NCBI GenBank assembly: GCA_003550325.1
Contig: QKWP01001159.1
Span: forward strand, 99,115-163,114
Reading direction: 5' to 3'
Source of the DNA: Gigaspora rosea
Lineage: Eukaryota > Glomeromycota > Glomeromycetes > Diversisporales > Gigasporaceae
Length of the DNA stretch: 64,000 nucleotides
The notes under the pieces are model-generated. The model ran no database searches, had not been told where the DNA came from, and saw nothing but the letters and a program-made list of their open reading frames with translations. Numbering within the stretch: position 1 is the first letter of the stretch; the number at the start of each line of letters is the position of its first letter. Positions 12,556-24,784 of this stretch are shown in pieces. The position numbers and the translations under genes are program-made.

Positions 12556-12920
12556 TATTTGAAAAAAACTGATCCAGGTATCCTGGCAAGTGGATCCTCA
12601 AGTTACCCAAGAGCCCATCAAGTTAACTCAGCTGAACCGGGTGAATAACTCTAAAAATTGTAGATACAGTAGCTTGTTGGTTAAAGAATTTAAATCCCAC
12701 TTATTAAGCGGATTTAAAGTTATGATGAAAATATTTTATAGAAAAAAATTTGACTATATTTCTGCAAAGTTATAAGTGTGAGAAGCTTTACAAGCACAAT
12801 TAACATAACAAAAGGTAGTATTTATTGCCACAAATGTAAAAAGACAAAATTGCCTTGCAGAAGTAGCTTCATCTCAATAACCATGTTTGTAATAATTAAT
12901 GTAACTACATGTCTAAAATA

Positions 12921-13834
12921 GCATTTCCCAATTTTGCTAACATTTACTTCTCTAACACCAATTATACTGACTGCCATTTCATTTACACCCCACATTCCTG
13001 ACAACCCATTCCTCTGACAATTCATTTCTCTGACAGCTTACTTCCCCAAATTCCTACTTTACCACTTATTTTGTCAACAGCATTTGCAAATAAACTTTCA
13101 TTTGTAACTATTTTATAACAGGATGATAATTACTATATATTATATTAAACAAACAATTAGAAATTTAAAAATAATAAATTTATGTTTTAAGGTTGAGTTT
13201 GCATCAAAATTATAGTGGTTTCTTTCATGAATTACTATCAAAATTCTCATACAAACTTGCATGCTATTCTAATTATCACAGTATGTGGTTAGTTCATGTT
13301 GGAGTATTATAGTTTCTATCATGAGTTACAATTATTATTCTGGTGATACATAGTATGTGTATTACTAATGCATGTTATTAATATTATCCACATCTAATTT
13401 CAAAGATGCAAATGAAAATTAGGGGATTTTTTTAAAAAAAATAATATATATATATATATTGATAACAATTTATTATTAATTTATAGCAATATTAATAGAT
13501 CAATTACTATTATTTTATTTTAAAATTTTCCATGGTTTTTTGGCTATATAGCAAATCAAAAATTGCATTCTCACAGTTTGTAATAATTTGAATAATTCCA
13601 ACATTTCTTATCACATGAACAAAATGATTGATAATCAAAAATCAATTTGTGAAGCTTTATTAATAGCTGTTGATAAAATGGGTGCAGCTAAAATAGAATA
13701 TCAGTAAAATGGGATGTTGGAGAAAGAGATTCAGAGAAGTAAGCTGTCAGGGAAATGGGTTGTTAGGAAAATGGGTAGCATTAGTAAAATTGGTGTTGGA
13801 TAAGTAGTTTTCAGCAAAGTTTACCAAATTTTGA
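12921..13834. mobile_element. hAT-like non-autonomous element with 8-bp TSD
   Basis: Both sides carry ctaaaata (12913-12920 and 13835-13842), and copy B has a single related site (ctagaata, around 50725). The terminal inverted repeats are loose (CATTTCCCAATTTTGCTAAC against CAAAATTTGGTAAACTTTGC). Just inside them are several short motifs of the form AATGGGTTGTCAGGAA, inverted between the ends (12955-13050 and 13705-13780), resembling subterminal transposase-binding repeats. No ORF of note. Confidence 0.65.
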
Positions 13835-14112
13835 CTAAAATATATGCATGTAATTTATTGCTATTTAAACACTTTTAATTTTAAATTGAATATGCACTAA
13901 GTGGATTCAAAAATAAACCTTAAGTAAGTTCTACATTTTTTAACTATTAATGATTTGAGTAAATTTAAAATTTCATTCAACTAAAGTATATTCAAAATTA
14001 ACTTAGTTTATTCTAATTCTAGCAAAATTCCATTCTCACTTTCAGGAGATTTAATATAAATTTAAAATATAGAGCATTCTTTAATAAAACCTTTTTAGGA
14101 AAATAATAAGTA

Positions 14113-15079
14113 CAGTCAGACCTCCCTATAGTCACACCCCATATTATCACACCTCTATTTGAGCACCTGATTTTGTGCAACGGACTCAAACATAGTAAAA
14201 AAACCTCATTATAGTTACAAATCGCTTATAATCACTATTTATTAATAAAAAAACCCTCATTATAATCACCAATTTTTAACTAAATATGGATTATATAATC
14301 TGATTGGCCAATTTTCATATTCACGTATATTTAAAATTATCTATTAATTGATCATCCGCCTGTCAACTGGAGAGTGATCCTATAGGCGAAATGTAGAGTG
14401 CTTCCATCTAAAATGTTTTTCTTACTAAGTTAATGATACATGTCCGCTAATTTAAAGTTGTATAGCTCGTCAAGACGCATCTAACGGCGGTTAGATCATC
14501 CAAATCGGCCCGGTGGATAGCGAGTTATCTTCGAAAAATGATTGGCCGACTATATAAAAATCCGTGATGGAGATTAAATATGAAAATCACTATAGGCGAA
14601 ATGTGGAGTGCTTCCATCTAAAACTTTTTTTCTTACTAAGTTAACGATACATGTCCGCTAATTGAAAGTTGTAGAGCTCGTCTAGACGCATCTAACGGTG
14701 GTTAGATCATCCAAAACGACCCAGTGGATGGTGAGATATCGTCGAAAAAAGATTGGCCGGCTATATAAAATCTCTTATGCAAACAAATATTGTTTACATA
14801 GAGATTTTATATAGTCGGCCAATCGTTTTTCGACGATATCTCGCCATCCACTGGGTCGTTTTGGATGATATAACCACCATTAGATGCGTCTAGATAAGCT
14901 CTACAACTTTTAATTAGCGGGCATGTATCGTTAACTTAGTAAGAAAAAAGTTTTAGATGGAAGCACGCCACATTTCGCCCATAGATGACCATAATGAGGT
15001 ATTTTGTTTATAGTCATACCTCTTTACAATCACCAAAATATGGTGTGACGGACTTGGTGATTATAGAGAGGGACGACTG
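14113..15079. mobile_element. TA-flanked CAGTC element with internal giant hairpin
   Basis: The ends CAGTCAGACCTCCCTATAGT and (reverse complement) CAGTCGTCCCTCTCTATAAT form inverted repeats with TA on each side (14111-14112, 15080-15081). Copy B at the matching site (around 50990) lacks the element. CAGT..GACCTC termini with TA targets are typical of pogo/Tc1-type transposons. There is no transposase; the interior is mostly the repeat structure listed at 14380-14984. Confidence 0.82.
14380..14984. repeat. Three ~184-base units: two direct, one inverted
   Basis: A unit beginning ctataggcgaaatgt.gagtg and ending ..ggccg.ctatataaaa.tc occurs at 14380-14563 and again, directly, at 14590-14774. 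It then occurs inverted at 14801-14984. The second and third units are separated by only 26 bases, so a transcript would form an almost perfect ~184-bp hairpin. The units are less AT-rich than the host DNA and do not encode a protein. Confidence 0.85.
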
Positions 15080-15200
15080 TATTCAAATATGATTTCTTTT
15101 ATTATCTTTCAACTACTGTATTTAACAAGATGAAAAGAACTATCAAAGAATTATATAAAATTAATTGCCTATATTATTATTGATCGAAAAGTTCAAATAA

Positions 15201-15478
15201 GATTCAAGCTTTAATTGTTGTAGTAATATGCTGAACTTTTTTAAAATTTGGACTAAGTCCATTGCATCAATGTCAAAAGCAGCTATCTCCAAAGTGCTAA
15301 CTTTATTATTTAATATTTTCAATAGTTCATATTGCAAAACCTAATCTAAAGAGTTACATTTTTTCTATAATATTGGTGCTGATTAATCTATTAGTAGCAA
15401 GGTAGCATTTTGTACTGCAATGCAATTATGTAATATTCATGTATATGTGTGCATAATAGATAATAACATGTTTTATTG
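15201..15478. other. AT-rich spacer
   Basis: No gene or clear element is seen here. Homology to copy B fades out near its start. Confidence 0.4.
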
Positions 15479-15621
15479 TCTGGAGCGAAGCGGAGGACAC
15501 TCTGTTTTTAAGTCTGCATTTGATACACAAGATCACGTGAATTCTGTCTGTTCGTTTCCAGGTTTTTGATTGGCTGTAAATCACGATCATCTGATTGATC
15601 TTTTACGCTCCGGACACACAA
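15479..15621. mobile_element. Small TIR element, TGTCYGGAGCG ends
   Basis: The left end tgtctggagcgaagc and the right end ..acgctccggacaca are inverted repeats around a ~140-base, comparatively GC-richer segment. The target duplication is not clear. There is no reading frame. Confidence 0.4.
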
Positions 15622-15840
15622 TGTTACGCATTGCCTAGTATTATATGATTTTATTTCTCACAAACATTATTTTAAAATAAGGTAAAAATTTTGAGATTGA
15701 TATAGTAAGTAAAGATTTTATGACAATCCTGTTAGTAATCATTATGGCAAATTATATTAGACAATTATAAAAGATCTTTACAATTAATATAATAAATAAA
15801 TGTTTAGCTTATAAGTTTTTAATGCACACAATAGGGTTCC

Positions 15841-16024
15841 GAAGTTCAGTTCAGTTCAATTGAGGTTCATGTTCAGGTTCAATGAACCTGAACCTGAACC
15901 TGCTCTAAAAGTTCAATACTGAACTGAACCTGAACTTAAAATTATTGAACATGAACCTGAACCTGAACTTAAAAAAAGTTCAGTTCAGGTTCAGTTCAAG
16001 GTTCATGAACATGTTCAGGTTCAT
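15841..16024. repeat. GTTCAG/CTGAAC hexamer array in both orientations
   Basis: Dense runs of gttcag and aggttca on the plus strand alternate with runs of tgaacctgaacc, giving a locally palindromic simple repeat. It lies directly beside the foldback at 16050-16432. Confidence 0.8.
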
Positions 16025-16049
16025 AATATATGCACATGTTTACCTAAAT

Positions 16050-16432
16050 CACAAAGTTAGAATCAATTAGTAAAATTAAGAAAATCATAGAAATTTGTAT
16101 AATTTTATTAATAAAATTATACAAATTTCTCTAATTCTCTAAATTTTACTAATTGATCATAACTTTTTGCAATAAGTAAACTTGTTCAGCACTAAAAAAT
16201 ACATCAAATCGACATATTTTATTTTACTTTTCTTAAAATTTGAAGAAAAGATTCTTAATTTTGAAAAATTTTATCAAAAATTCAAAATTAAGCATCTTTA
16301 ACGCAAATTTTAAGGAAAATAAAATAAAATATACCGAAATAATGTATTTTTTGGTGCTAAACAAGTTTACTTAGATCAAGAAGTTAGGATCAGTTAGTAA
16401 AATTTAGAGAATCATAGAAATTTGTATACAAT
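16050..16432. repeat. Foldback element with ~150-base arms plus an extra arm
   Basis: About 16111-16260 and about 16280-16432 are near-perfect reverse complements, with outer ends tatacaaatttctctaattc and ..gaatcatagaaatttgtata. A third, partial arm (16050-16108) mirrors the left arm again. No coding content. The whole would extrude as a long hairpin. Confidence 0.7.
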
Positions 16433-18577
16433 TTAAAAGATTTAAACTGAATTCGCTTTCAAGACATGTTTGAACCCAATCATTGCTCAGAGGCTTTTTG
16501 TTTACATATTTTAATATAATCTCTTAATAATGGCTAAATGGTATTTAAATTTCATTTAGAAAATGTAAAGAAGCAAATTTTCACTTTATTCTTAAATTCT
16601 AAGCAGATAATATTTTAAATATTGATTATAAAAATTGATCACAGTTTCGAGATAAAATGTGATTTTGATTTGATTATATAAACTAATTAGTTTGCTACTA
16701 CAATTTACATTTATGCTTAGGTTTTTAGTTCTGTTAAATTTTGATAATCTTTTCATCATTTTTTAAAAACTTCAGACAATCTTTATTCCCAAACATTGTT
16801 TTATCAGGTTCACATAACACTGTGAAGCTTCGTTGTTAATGGACGGTTGTATTGTTTGATATTCATTTGACTTATAATTGCATAATATGGCTTTACCGTA
16901 CAATACTTCCCACATGATTCATGGTAGTTATTGTCTGCAATAACTATATATTACACAAAACCAAATACTTATTCGCAACTGTTCAAATAATTGATCGTCT
17001 ATTCGCAGTTGTTCGCAGGGATTACACAAACAAAAATACATCGATCAATAAGATTAAGTTATGAACCTACTTATCATTTAGCTTGTAGCATTAAGCTTTG
17101 TAACACTAGTACAGAATACAAATAGATCATATGTTGTGTTCGATAATATTTCTGAGATCACTTTGTTCATTAACAAAGTTCTAAATTGATTGTAAACTAT
17201 TGTCATCGGGGATTTTGATTTGAAAACTTTTGCTTTGCCGACTACATGGAATATTAAAACAAATCTCCGTTTATTGACATAGACTCAAGTGAACTTAAAC
17301 TGAATTATTCGGGTAATATGAAAATAAAAAATCTTGCAAAATCATATTTAATATGTTACTGTAATCATTTGCATTTAAAAAGTATCATTATAGCCTTTAA
17401 TTTATTAAAAAATCTTTTTATTCAAGATCCTGATAACTATAAAGCTGCTGTCAATCATCCAGTCCCTTCAGAGTGTGAGCATTTTACTTTGTAATTAAAA
17501 TTATAAACAAAGGAAAAAAATGGGTATCATTAATAATTATTTTATAAACATTACCTTTGTTATGTTTTTTTATAATCTATGATTGAAATCGGATATTGTA
17601 CACAGCAAAGCGATATAAAAATAGACAATTCAAATTACAGTATATAAATAATATGCTTATGCCTGGTTGTAGCAAAATTTTATTTTATTTTCTTATGACT
17701 ATAAATTAACGTCTATATCATGTCTTAGGACAGGAAGACAAGGAAAATGAATTATGGTTTGTGGTTATCATGGTGATGACGGATATTCTTTTTGCTTAGG
17801 AAGTGATGGGCAATAAGGAAAGTCATATATTCTGGTGATATCATTGGATGCTATCTAAATTAACCCACTCCTATCTTTTTTTATCAGGATGCTGTATATC
17901 GTTTCCAATAATGTTAAGATTAGACATAGATCGTCTTGATCATTGGCTAAGTTTTTGCTCGTGACCTGCTACATTTCCTTTTAGGCTAAAATGAAAAGGA
18001 TTTTCATCAAATAATTTTATATTATCTTATCAATATCGATATCATATATATCAGATATATCAAGATAGTTTAGATAATAATAACGATAATGATATCGATA
18101 TCAATATTGATATAGCCCAAAAATTTTTTATCGTATTCGGGTTGTATTTATAAGATTTTAAGTTCGACGACTTTTGATTCCATAATAAGATGTATGCATT
18201 GCCATGTAAACTTTATTTGAAATTATGTACGTACATACTAAAAATATATTTGTTAGTTTTGTTAACAAATTCTCAGATTATTCCCAATTATAGCTATGCT
18301 TCCATATTTAGATAATGCATTCCTAAAAGGTTTACTAAATATATGCCAAACTTTATAGTAAAAAAATATACAGTATATTGTGAAAATCAAGATGTCCAAA
18401 CTTATGTCTTGACTATGATATTCACAGTCTTCTACATAATAATATCGAACTCAGTTATCTTTTATGATTTTAAAAATCAACTTTTGTGCATTATGCGTTA
18501 TACATGTCTTTGATATTATTAATTGAGGTAGATAATACTAATTAGTGAACTGTATGTTGTTTGTCAAAAGAATAATA
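16433..18577. other. AT-rich stretch without a recognisable gene
   Basis: I see no convincing gene. Around 17400-17494 a short open stretch reads NLLKNLFIQDPDNYKAAVNH, which has protein-like composition and may be a gene remnant, but it has no supporting context. A cluster of palindromic tatcgatatca/tgatatcgat words lies at 18020-18110. Confidence 0.35.
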
Positions 18578-18748
18578 CAGTAAGACCTCAGTAAGTGCAC
18601 ACTCTTGGGGCTAAGCTTTAACAATATGCATTTAGAGATCAATAAGAGAAAGTGTATTTATAGGGGCAAGTATATATTTTGGCCAGAACTTGAGCATGCA
18701 TTTAGAGGGTGTGCACTTGTAGAGGGTGCAGTTATAGAGGTTTTACTG
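18578..18748. mobile_element. Short CAGTAAGACCTC MITE
   Basis: The left end CAGTAAGACCTCAGTAAGTG and the right end (reverse complement CAGTAAAACCTCTATAACTG) are inverted repeats. TA precedes the left end; the right flank is tg, presumably a mutated TA. At 171 bp it has no coding capacity. The termini match those of pogo/Tigger-type elements. Confidence 0.72.
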
Positions 18749-18759
18749 TGATAGGTTTT

Positions 18760-19640
18760 GCAAAAGAATATTTACAGTACTAATGATAGAAATTACTGAA
18801 ATAGTGAGTAAGTTCTGAAACAATGCTCACAATAGAAATTATGATAATTCCAATATAAACTGACTCACCTTAACAACTTATTATAGTTATCAAAACTGTA
18901 AGTTCGTAACAGAATTTTCAGCTTTTGTGATTGAAATCACATTCATTTCAATGCAAACCAACTCATATTAATCATATATTGTAGTCACCAGAGTAGTAAG
19001 TTCTGTAACAGAATAATTTACAGTCATGATAGAAACACAACAATTCCAATGCAAGCTATCCCAGACTTAACTGTTACCAAATATTGTGTAAATCTTGCAA
19101 TAGATTTTCCTGCAATAGAAATACAATAATTTCTATGCAAATTATTTTGTTTACCACATATTGTGGTTGTGGTCACTGGAATAGAGAATAAATACTATAA
19201 TAAATTCTTTTTAAGTAGCTCAATTCCAATACAAACTAACTCACTTATCTTAATCACATATTATGGCCAATGGAATAGTAAGTAATTTTGTAGTTAAATT
19301 ATGCAGTAACTCACAATAGAAATTATGCCAAATTTAATATAAACTAACTTATATTAACAACAAATTGTAGAATTATAATAGTAAGTTTGTAATAAAATTT
19401 TTTCAATAATTTACAATAAAAGTTATGACATTCTATTGCAAACTAAAATTTAATTGCATATTATATTCACCTGAATAGTAAGTGAATAAGCTCTGTAACA
19501 AAATTTTGTTTGCACTAGCATGCTTATATGATAATTTTAATGTTAGTTAACTCATCTTATTTATAATAGTGAATAAATTCTATAACTGAATTTTTCATTG
19601 GCTCATGAATAATATTAATTTAGGCCACACAAAATTATAT
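18760..19640. repeat. Degenerate ~90-110-base tandem repeat
   Basis: The phrase (a)tagtaagttctgtaacagaat..ttcacaatagaaattatgac..ttccaatacaaactaactca..cttaa.cacatattgtagtcac recurs about eight times with heavy drift. The same phrase family appears inverted near 43250-43900 and in short form near 55450-55640, so it is dispersed. Confidence 0.65.
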
Positions 19641-20049
19641 ACCTGGTTTTCATATCATGGGATAGTAATCAATAACCTGGCGGCATAGCACTTTTTAACA
19701 GTAAATAAATTTTTTTAAATAATGGTCAAAAGAAAAATTCATTAATGCTTTTATTTCATGATTTATTATATCTAATATACAGTATTTTCACTCATGGCAT
19801 TATCTTGAATAATAGCCTGAATTAAGCTTAATTTTGGCTAAATTTTGAAATTACACCAGTATTAGACCCCTGCATGTTATAATACAAAAATAGGTAATTG
19901 GTTTTCATATCACAAATTAATGATCTATTACCTAGCATAGCACAAACTCAACATATCATATACAAGACCCTCTCAGATATTAGACCCACTTGTATTGTAT
20001 TAAAAAATTAATTTTTGAAATTGTAAATAATTTCTATATTTGTGTAGTT

Positions 20050-20720
20050 CTGATGTAAATAATTTATACTAAAAAGGTAATGATAGGTAGCTTAGTAGCT
20101 TAACTATATGAATGTTATTTTAGGCACATTAAAACATTATAGTGGCTACATAAATGTAGTCATTTAGACCTTTTGTACCAATTAAAACTTGAAAACCTCA
20201 CTAAGTAATATAGTGGTAACTATGTAGCATAGTAGAAATTGTAAAGTAAGTATAACCCTTATAGAATAAACTTAGTAATTGCTAAGTAATATAGTAGTGC
20301 TAAGTAATATAGTCAGAATTTAACATGTATATAAAGGCCTCAAGTTCTAGACTAGAAGAAAAATTCAGTTCTATTGTTATTTAATAAAGAATTCTCTTTA
20401 TTTAGTATTAAATAAATCATTTGACTTTTAACATAAATAAAGAAATTATACTTATCCTTGAATTCAACTTGCAACTTTAATAATACCCATCATAACTCAA
20501 TTCAACAGACTGAATTGACTTTTAATCTTGAATCAGCTTTTTATTAAGACTTGAATTCAGTTTAATATAATCATTCAAAATTATTTACATGACTTATATT
20601 GGCCTACCAATTGGTCTATAATTTATTTTTGCACATGTAAGAAAACTCCAAATCTTTTCTGAATTAAACCTACATTGATATCACCTAACTGGGATCAACT
20701 CCAATACTCTGGTGAACCCA
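20050..20720 (+). mobile_element. Possible solo LTR
   Basis: About 20200-20320 contains four or five copies of ctaagtaatatagt. These are followed by a TATA-like tatataaaggcctc (20334-20347) and, about 50 bases later, AATAAAG (20392). This upstream-repeat, TATA, poly(A)-signal order resembles the U3-R of an LTR. I cannot define TG...CA ends or a target duplication, and no internal retrotransposon region is present. Confidence 0.3.
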
Positions 20721-20740
20721 TTATTCATTTATATAATATA

Positions 20741-20969
20741 TGTCACGGATGATCGTGAAATCGGATGATGATAAAATTTATGGGGTCTCAATTTGAAAAT
20801 ATAAACCCTACCAAAATCCACCTATACTCTTTTATTAATAACCCTAACCCTAAATCCTAATTCAACCATAAAAAAAAATTTAACAAAAAAAGTCCTAAAA
20901 ATTTTTAAAAATCGTACATAAAATAGATTCAAATTTCACCATCATCCAATTTCATAATCATCCGTGACA
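20741..20969. mobile_element. 229-bp MITE, TGTCACGGATGAT ends
   Basis: Thirty-base inverted repeats begin TGTCACGGATGATCGTGAAA on the left and, reverse-complemented, TGTCACGGATGATTATGAAA on the right. The flanks are ATAT-rich and the duplication is ambiguous. The interior includes aaccctaaccctaaatccta, which should not be mistaken for a telomere tract. No coding capacity. Confidence 0.78.
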
Positions 20970-21962
20970 ATATATTATTATTATTATATTGATATCAGAT
21001 TATTAATATTTCTGATATTAGTATTACTAGCATCTGTATCTCTATTTATTGTAGTGATTCAGTAATAGATCATCCCTTCAGTCTCCACTGATTGCATATT
21101 CAACTTTAACCAAATCTTTAATACTTATCTATATCCTCTTCTGTACATGAATTAGAGATGTCACCGAAATTGATTTTTGAAAAAGACCTATTTTGTCTTC
21201 ATTAGAGAAAATTAAAATTTTTTATAAGGAAGAGCAAATAAAATTTATATAGATATGCTCCTTATAATTTCGTCTATTTAAAAAAAGTATCAAATAATTT
21301 CATCTTTCAAGTAAAATAAGTCAAAAAAAAACTTTGTCTTCAAATTTTAATTTTGGGTTTTAGAACCCGAAATGCTTTCATCCTCATGTATAACATGAAT
21401 AGAGTATAAATAGGCACTATTGTCTATATTGTTTTACTCACTCTTCCAAATCAACTATTACAGTATGTACTCAGATCTACAATATGGAATAAAGTTTTAG
21501 TAAAATGTAAGACCTGGGTATACAAATAAATAAAATAGAATAAACCTCCCAATTATCAGACCTATACTCATACAAAAGACTCATAGGTCTAATTATAGAT
21601 TTTAAAAACAGTGTAATAAAAAAGTTCCAGCCCAGCAGTTTACAATAGTATATTTTTATTATAGATATATTATAAGTATTGGCAAATGATTTGTTCATTA
21701 TTATTCATTATATTTTATTGTTATATCATTTATTAATTATAAAATAAATTATATAATACAAGAATGCAATAATTCTCAATCAATAAACTATTTACTAACA
21801 TATTAAAAATTTTAACTTTTACTACTGTAAATTACTATTTAAAATACCTGGTAGTTATAAACCAAAAATAGAAAAACAGGTTTATGCAGGTTTTTTCTAC
21901 AAAACAGCCAATAGAATTGCGATAAACTTGAAATAGACCCAGTATAAATCAAGGGGGATACT
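20970..21962. other. AT-rich spacer
   Basis: No gene or bounded element is seen; several short reading frames lack supporting features. Confidence 0.35.
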
Positions 21963-22154
21963 AGGACCCCAAAGAACTCTGATACAACTCAGATCTGAGT
22001 TTGTGTAAATTTAGCAGTATTTTAGCCAAATAGATGTATAAAATAGAGCAAAATTTGAAAATTTACTATATAAAAATGCAATGTTTGATGAATTTTTATG
22101 CAAAATTTCTTTTTTTAGAATAATCTGAGTTGTATCAGAGTTTTTCGGGGTCCT
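21963..22154. mobile_element. MITE, AGGACCCC family, copy 2
   Basis: The inverted termini (AGGACCCCAAAGAACTCTGA and the inverse of AGGACCCCGAAAAACTCTGA) match the copy at 136-326, with the interior reversed. Both sides carry a perfect 8-bp duplication, gggatact (21955-21962 and 22155-22162). The perfect flanks suggest a relatively recent insertion. Confidence 0.9.
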
Positions 22155-23005
22155 GGGATACTGATCAAGGGGTATTTTCTACAGTAATTTGCAGTACTAA
22201 TGCATTAACATGTGAAATTGTTATATATATCACTCTATATTATATGATTGTCAAATAGAGAGCTTTTATTAGTTAACTGTATTAAAAAAACTTACAAACC
22301 TTACTTTACTGACCAAGCTGTTATTTAAACCAATTATAAAAATTTGCATGGCCTTAATACAAATCTTTATCTATTTTGCTATAAATCATAATGATATTGA
22401 TAAAATTTTGATAATTTCACTATAATATGATATAGTATACACTATTCTAACTCCCTTTAAACAACTCATGCGCCTAGTTTTAGAAATAAAATAGTTTTTA
22501 TACTAAAAATGGAATTAACTTAGGAACTTATTATCTAGGCATTAAATTACCTGGAAATTTTAACTAATATTTATTTAAAGTCAAATAGTAAAGCTATGTT
22601 TTTACTTTTTAATATGTGGGTTCTGAACATTTGTTTTTAAATCTGAAAAATAAATGCAATATCTATGTGATATCTTTAGAATTCTGCACTTTTCTTTATA
22701 AGTAAACAATGTAAAATACATCCAATTAATTACTTTAATTCCATTGATAAAAATTTAATCATAATAATGATCAATGTAACTGACTATTTTAATTAATTAG
22801 TCTATGTGACATCCTGATCTACTATGTAGTGCAATTTCCATTTTGTGTTATCCATATAAAATTCAATATGTATGCTTATTGTACGTAAACAGAATAAGTT
22901 TGTGTTACAATATTACTTAATAAAATTTATAGTTTGAACTTTAAAGTCTTTTTAAAAATTTTCTGATTGATAAATGAATAATTTTTTCATGTTTAAACCT
23001 TCAAC

Positions 23006-24243
23006 ATGGAACAACTGAAACTGTCAGAAATTAACAAGCTTGCTTATAATTATCAAAGAGGCATTGGCATAGAGAAGGATGAAAGTAAAGCGGTTGAGTT
23101 ATATCTTAAAGCTGACGAGATGGGGAACACTAAAGAAACATTTAATGTTGGAAATTGTTACTATTGTGGAATTGGAGTTAAAAGGGATTTGAAGAAGGCA
23201 TTTTTTATTACCAAAAATCTGCAGAGATTGGGGACGCTGATGGAATGTGTAATGTTGGATATTGTTATTATTATGGAGTCAGAGTTGAAATGAATATACG
23301 TAAAGCACACATGTATTATCAAAAAGCAGCAAAAATGTGAAATATATTTGCACTCGGTGCATATTATAATAAAGGAATTGGAGTAGAAAAGGACGCAAAG
23401 AAAGCATTCGAATATTATCTAAAATCTGCGGAGATGGGAAATGTTAAAGGGATATTCAAAATTGGAGGTTGTTATCAATATGGAAACGGAGTCGAAAATA
23501 ATGAATATAAGGCATTCGAGTATTTTCAAAAATCTGCAGATATGGGTGATGTTAATGGAACAATTCAAGTTGGTTGTTACTATGGTAAAGGAATTGGAGT
23601 TGAAGAAGATAAATATAAATCATTCGAATATTATAAAAAATCTGTGGATATGGGATCTAATATGGTGACGTATAATGTGAATTATATTATCGTTATGGAA
23701 CGGGAGTATAAAGGATGAATCTAAAGCATTTGAGTATTATAAAAAATTAGCAGAGATGGGATGCGCTACTGGAATGTACCGTGTTGGCGAATTTTATCAA
23801 AAAGGAATTGCTGTTGAAAAGAATATAGATATTGCTTTTGAATGGTATTTAAAATCAGCTATTACTGAAGAATGTCCTGGTAACGAAAAAGAAGAATATT
23901 TTCATTGGATACCATTTGAAAAATTTGTAAATATTGAAGAGATAGATAAAGGAGGCTTTTCTACCATTTTCAAAACAAAATATTTAAATAGCTATGGATC
24001 ATATGAGGAAGTGGCAATTAAACTTGTAAAAAGTTCCAATGAAAATAGAAAACCATTCTTAAAAGAGGTATTATATTAAAATTTATAAATACAATCTTTG
24101 TTTTATTTTTGGTTAAATAAATTAATTTATTCTGTTTTTTAGTTGAAAGCTTGTCATAGTTTAGATCAATATTTGGGAATATCAAGAGATGAAAAAACAA
24201 ATGATTATATTTTAGTGCTTAGTTATGCAAAATACAGATCATT
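23006..24243 (+). pseudogene. Sel1-repeat/kinase gene, copy B, 5' part (broken)
   Basis: It starts at ATG 23006 (MEQLKLSEINKLAYN..). Sel1-like repeats follow, then the kinase N-lobe: DKGGFSTIF near 23946-23972, with the first glycine of the loop changed to D, and VAIKLVK near 24014-24034. A GT-AG intron lies at 24068-24142, and exon 2 continues as LKACHSLDQYLGISRD. Lesions compared with A: one T lost in the run near 23205, TGA at 23337-23339 where A has GGA, and a diverged, shifted stretch near 23680-23720. The exon is then cut by the LINE at about 24243. The rest of the domain resumes at 32641. Confidence 0.85.
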
Positions 24244-24784
24244 CTCCGTAGATCCCTATCACCAAAAACAGAAGAAAGAGAAAAAACCTTCCAGCGACAA
24301 TATTCCCAAATTTTAATAAGTAAAGTGATATTTAGCCCTTAAGTAAACTTGTCAAGCGCCCAAATATTGACCTAAAAGAAGTACAATATTTGGAAAAACC
24401 AGCCAAGCAAACCGTCCAGAAGCAAAAAACCAAGAAATTAACAAAAACACAGTTTCTTAGCTGTACAGCAACTACGGTCCTAAGGACCAACTAGCAAAAA
24501 ATAGCACAAAAGCAAAGCCCGCCTCTGCTTTACCTAAAGCCACCCAAAGTTCCATCAACAAACCTCTCACAGGACTATTCCAAGCACCGACAAACATGGT
24601 AGCAAGTAGCTCCTCCTTCTCTCTTGGCTCCCTATTCTAATCCCGCAAACGGCCCCAGCCTACAAAAACCCCACTTAGCGAAAAGCCTATCAGCTCTGAA
24701 GCAGAACACACTAAAGAATTTGTCGACATCATTGTAAATGACTGGTCAAAACTCACCTTCAATGTTATCTTCTCTGTCCTCACC

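Larger units (their letters stand above)
2162..15200. repeat. Segmental duplication, copy A
   Basis: Sequence order matches copy B (22723-51105) in the same orientation: the promoter-proximal block ending in ..gacatcctgatctactatgt, the Sel1/kinase gene, AT-rich spacer, vWA/C1-zinc locus and further spacer to about 15200. Divergence is moderate, with many small indels. A lacks the LINE and the large B insertions. It carries its own SINE, an AT-rich TIR element, a nested MITE, a hAT-like element and a TA-flanked foldback element. Boundaries are judged by eye to within tens of bases. Confidence 0.85.

Noticed and set aside
17400-17494. Protein fragment NLLKNLFIQDPDNYKAAVNH
   Set aside because: Too short and isolated, with stops around it and no family recognised; kept only as a remark in the spacer entry.
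20840-20865. aaccctaaccctaaatcc as a telomere-like tract
   Set aside because: Only two perfect repeats, lying in the interior of a well-bounded 229-bp MITE.
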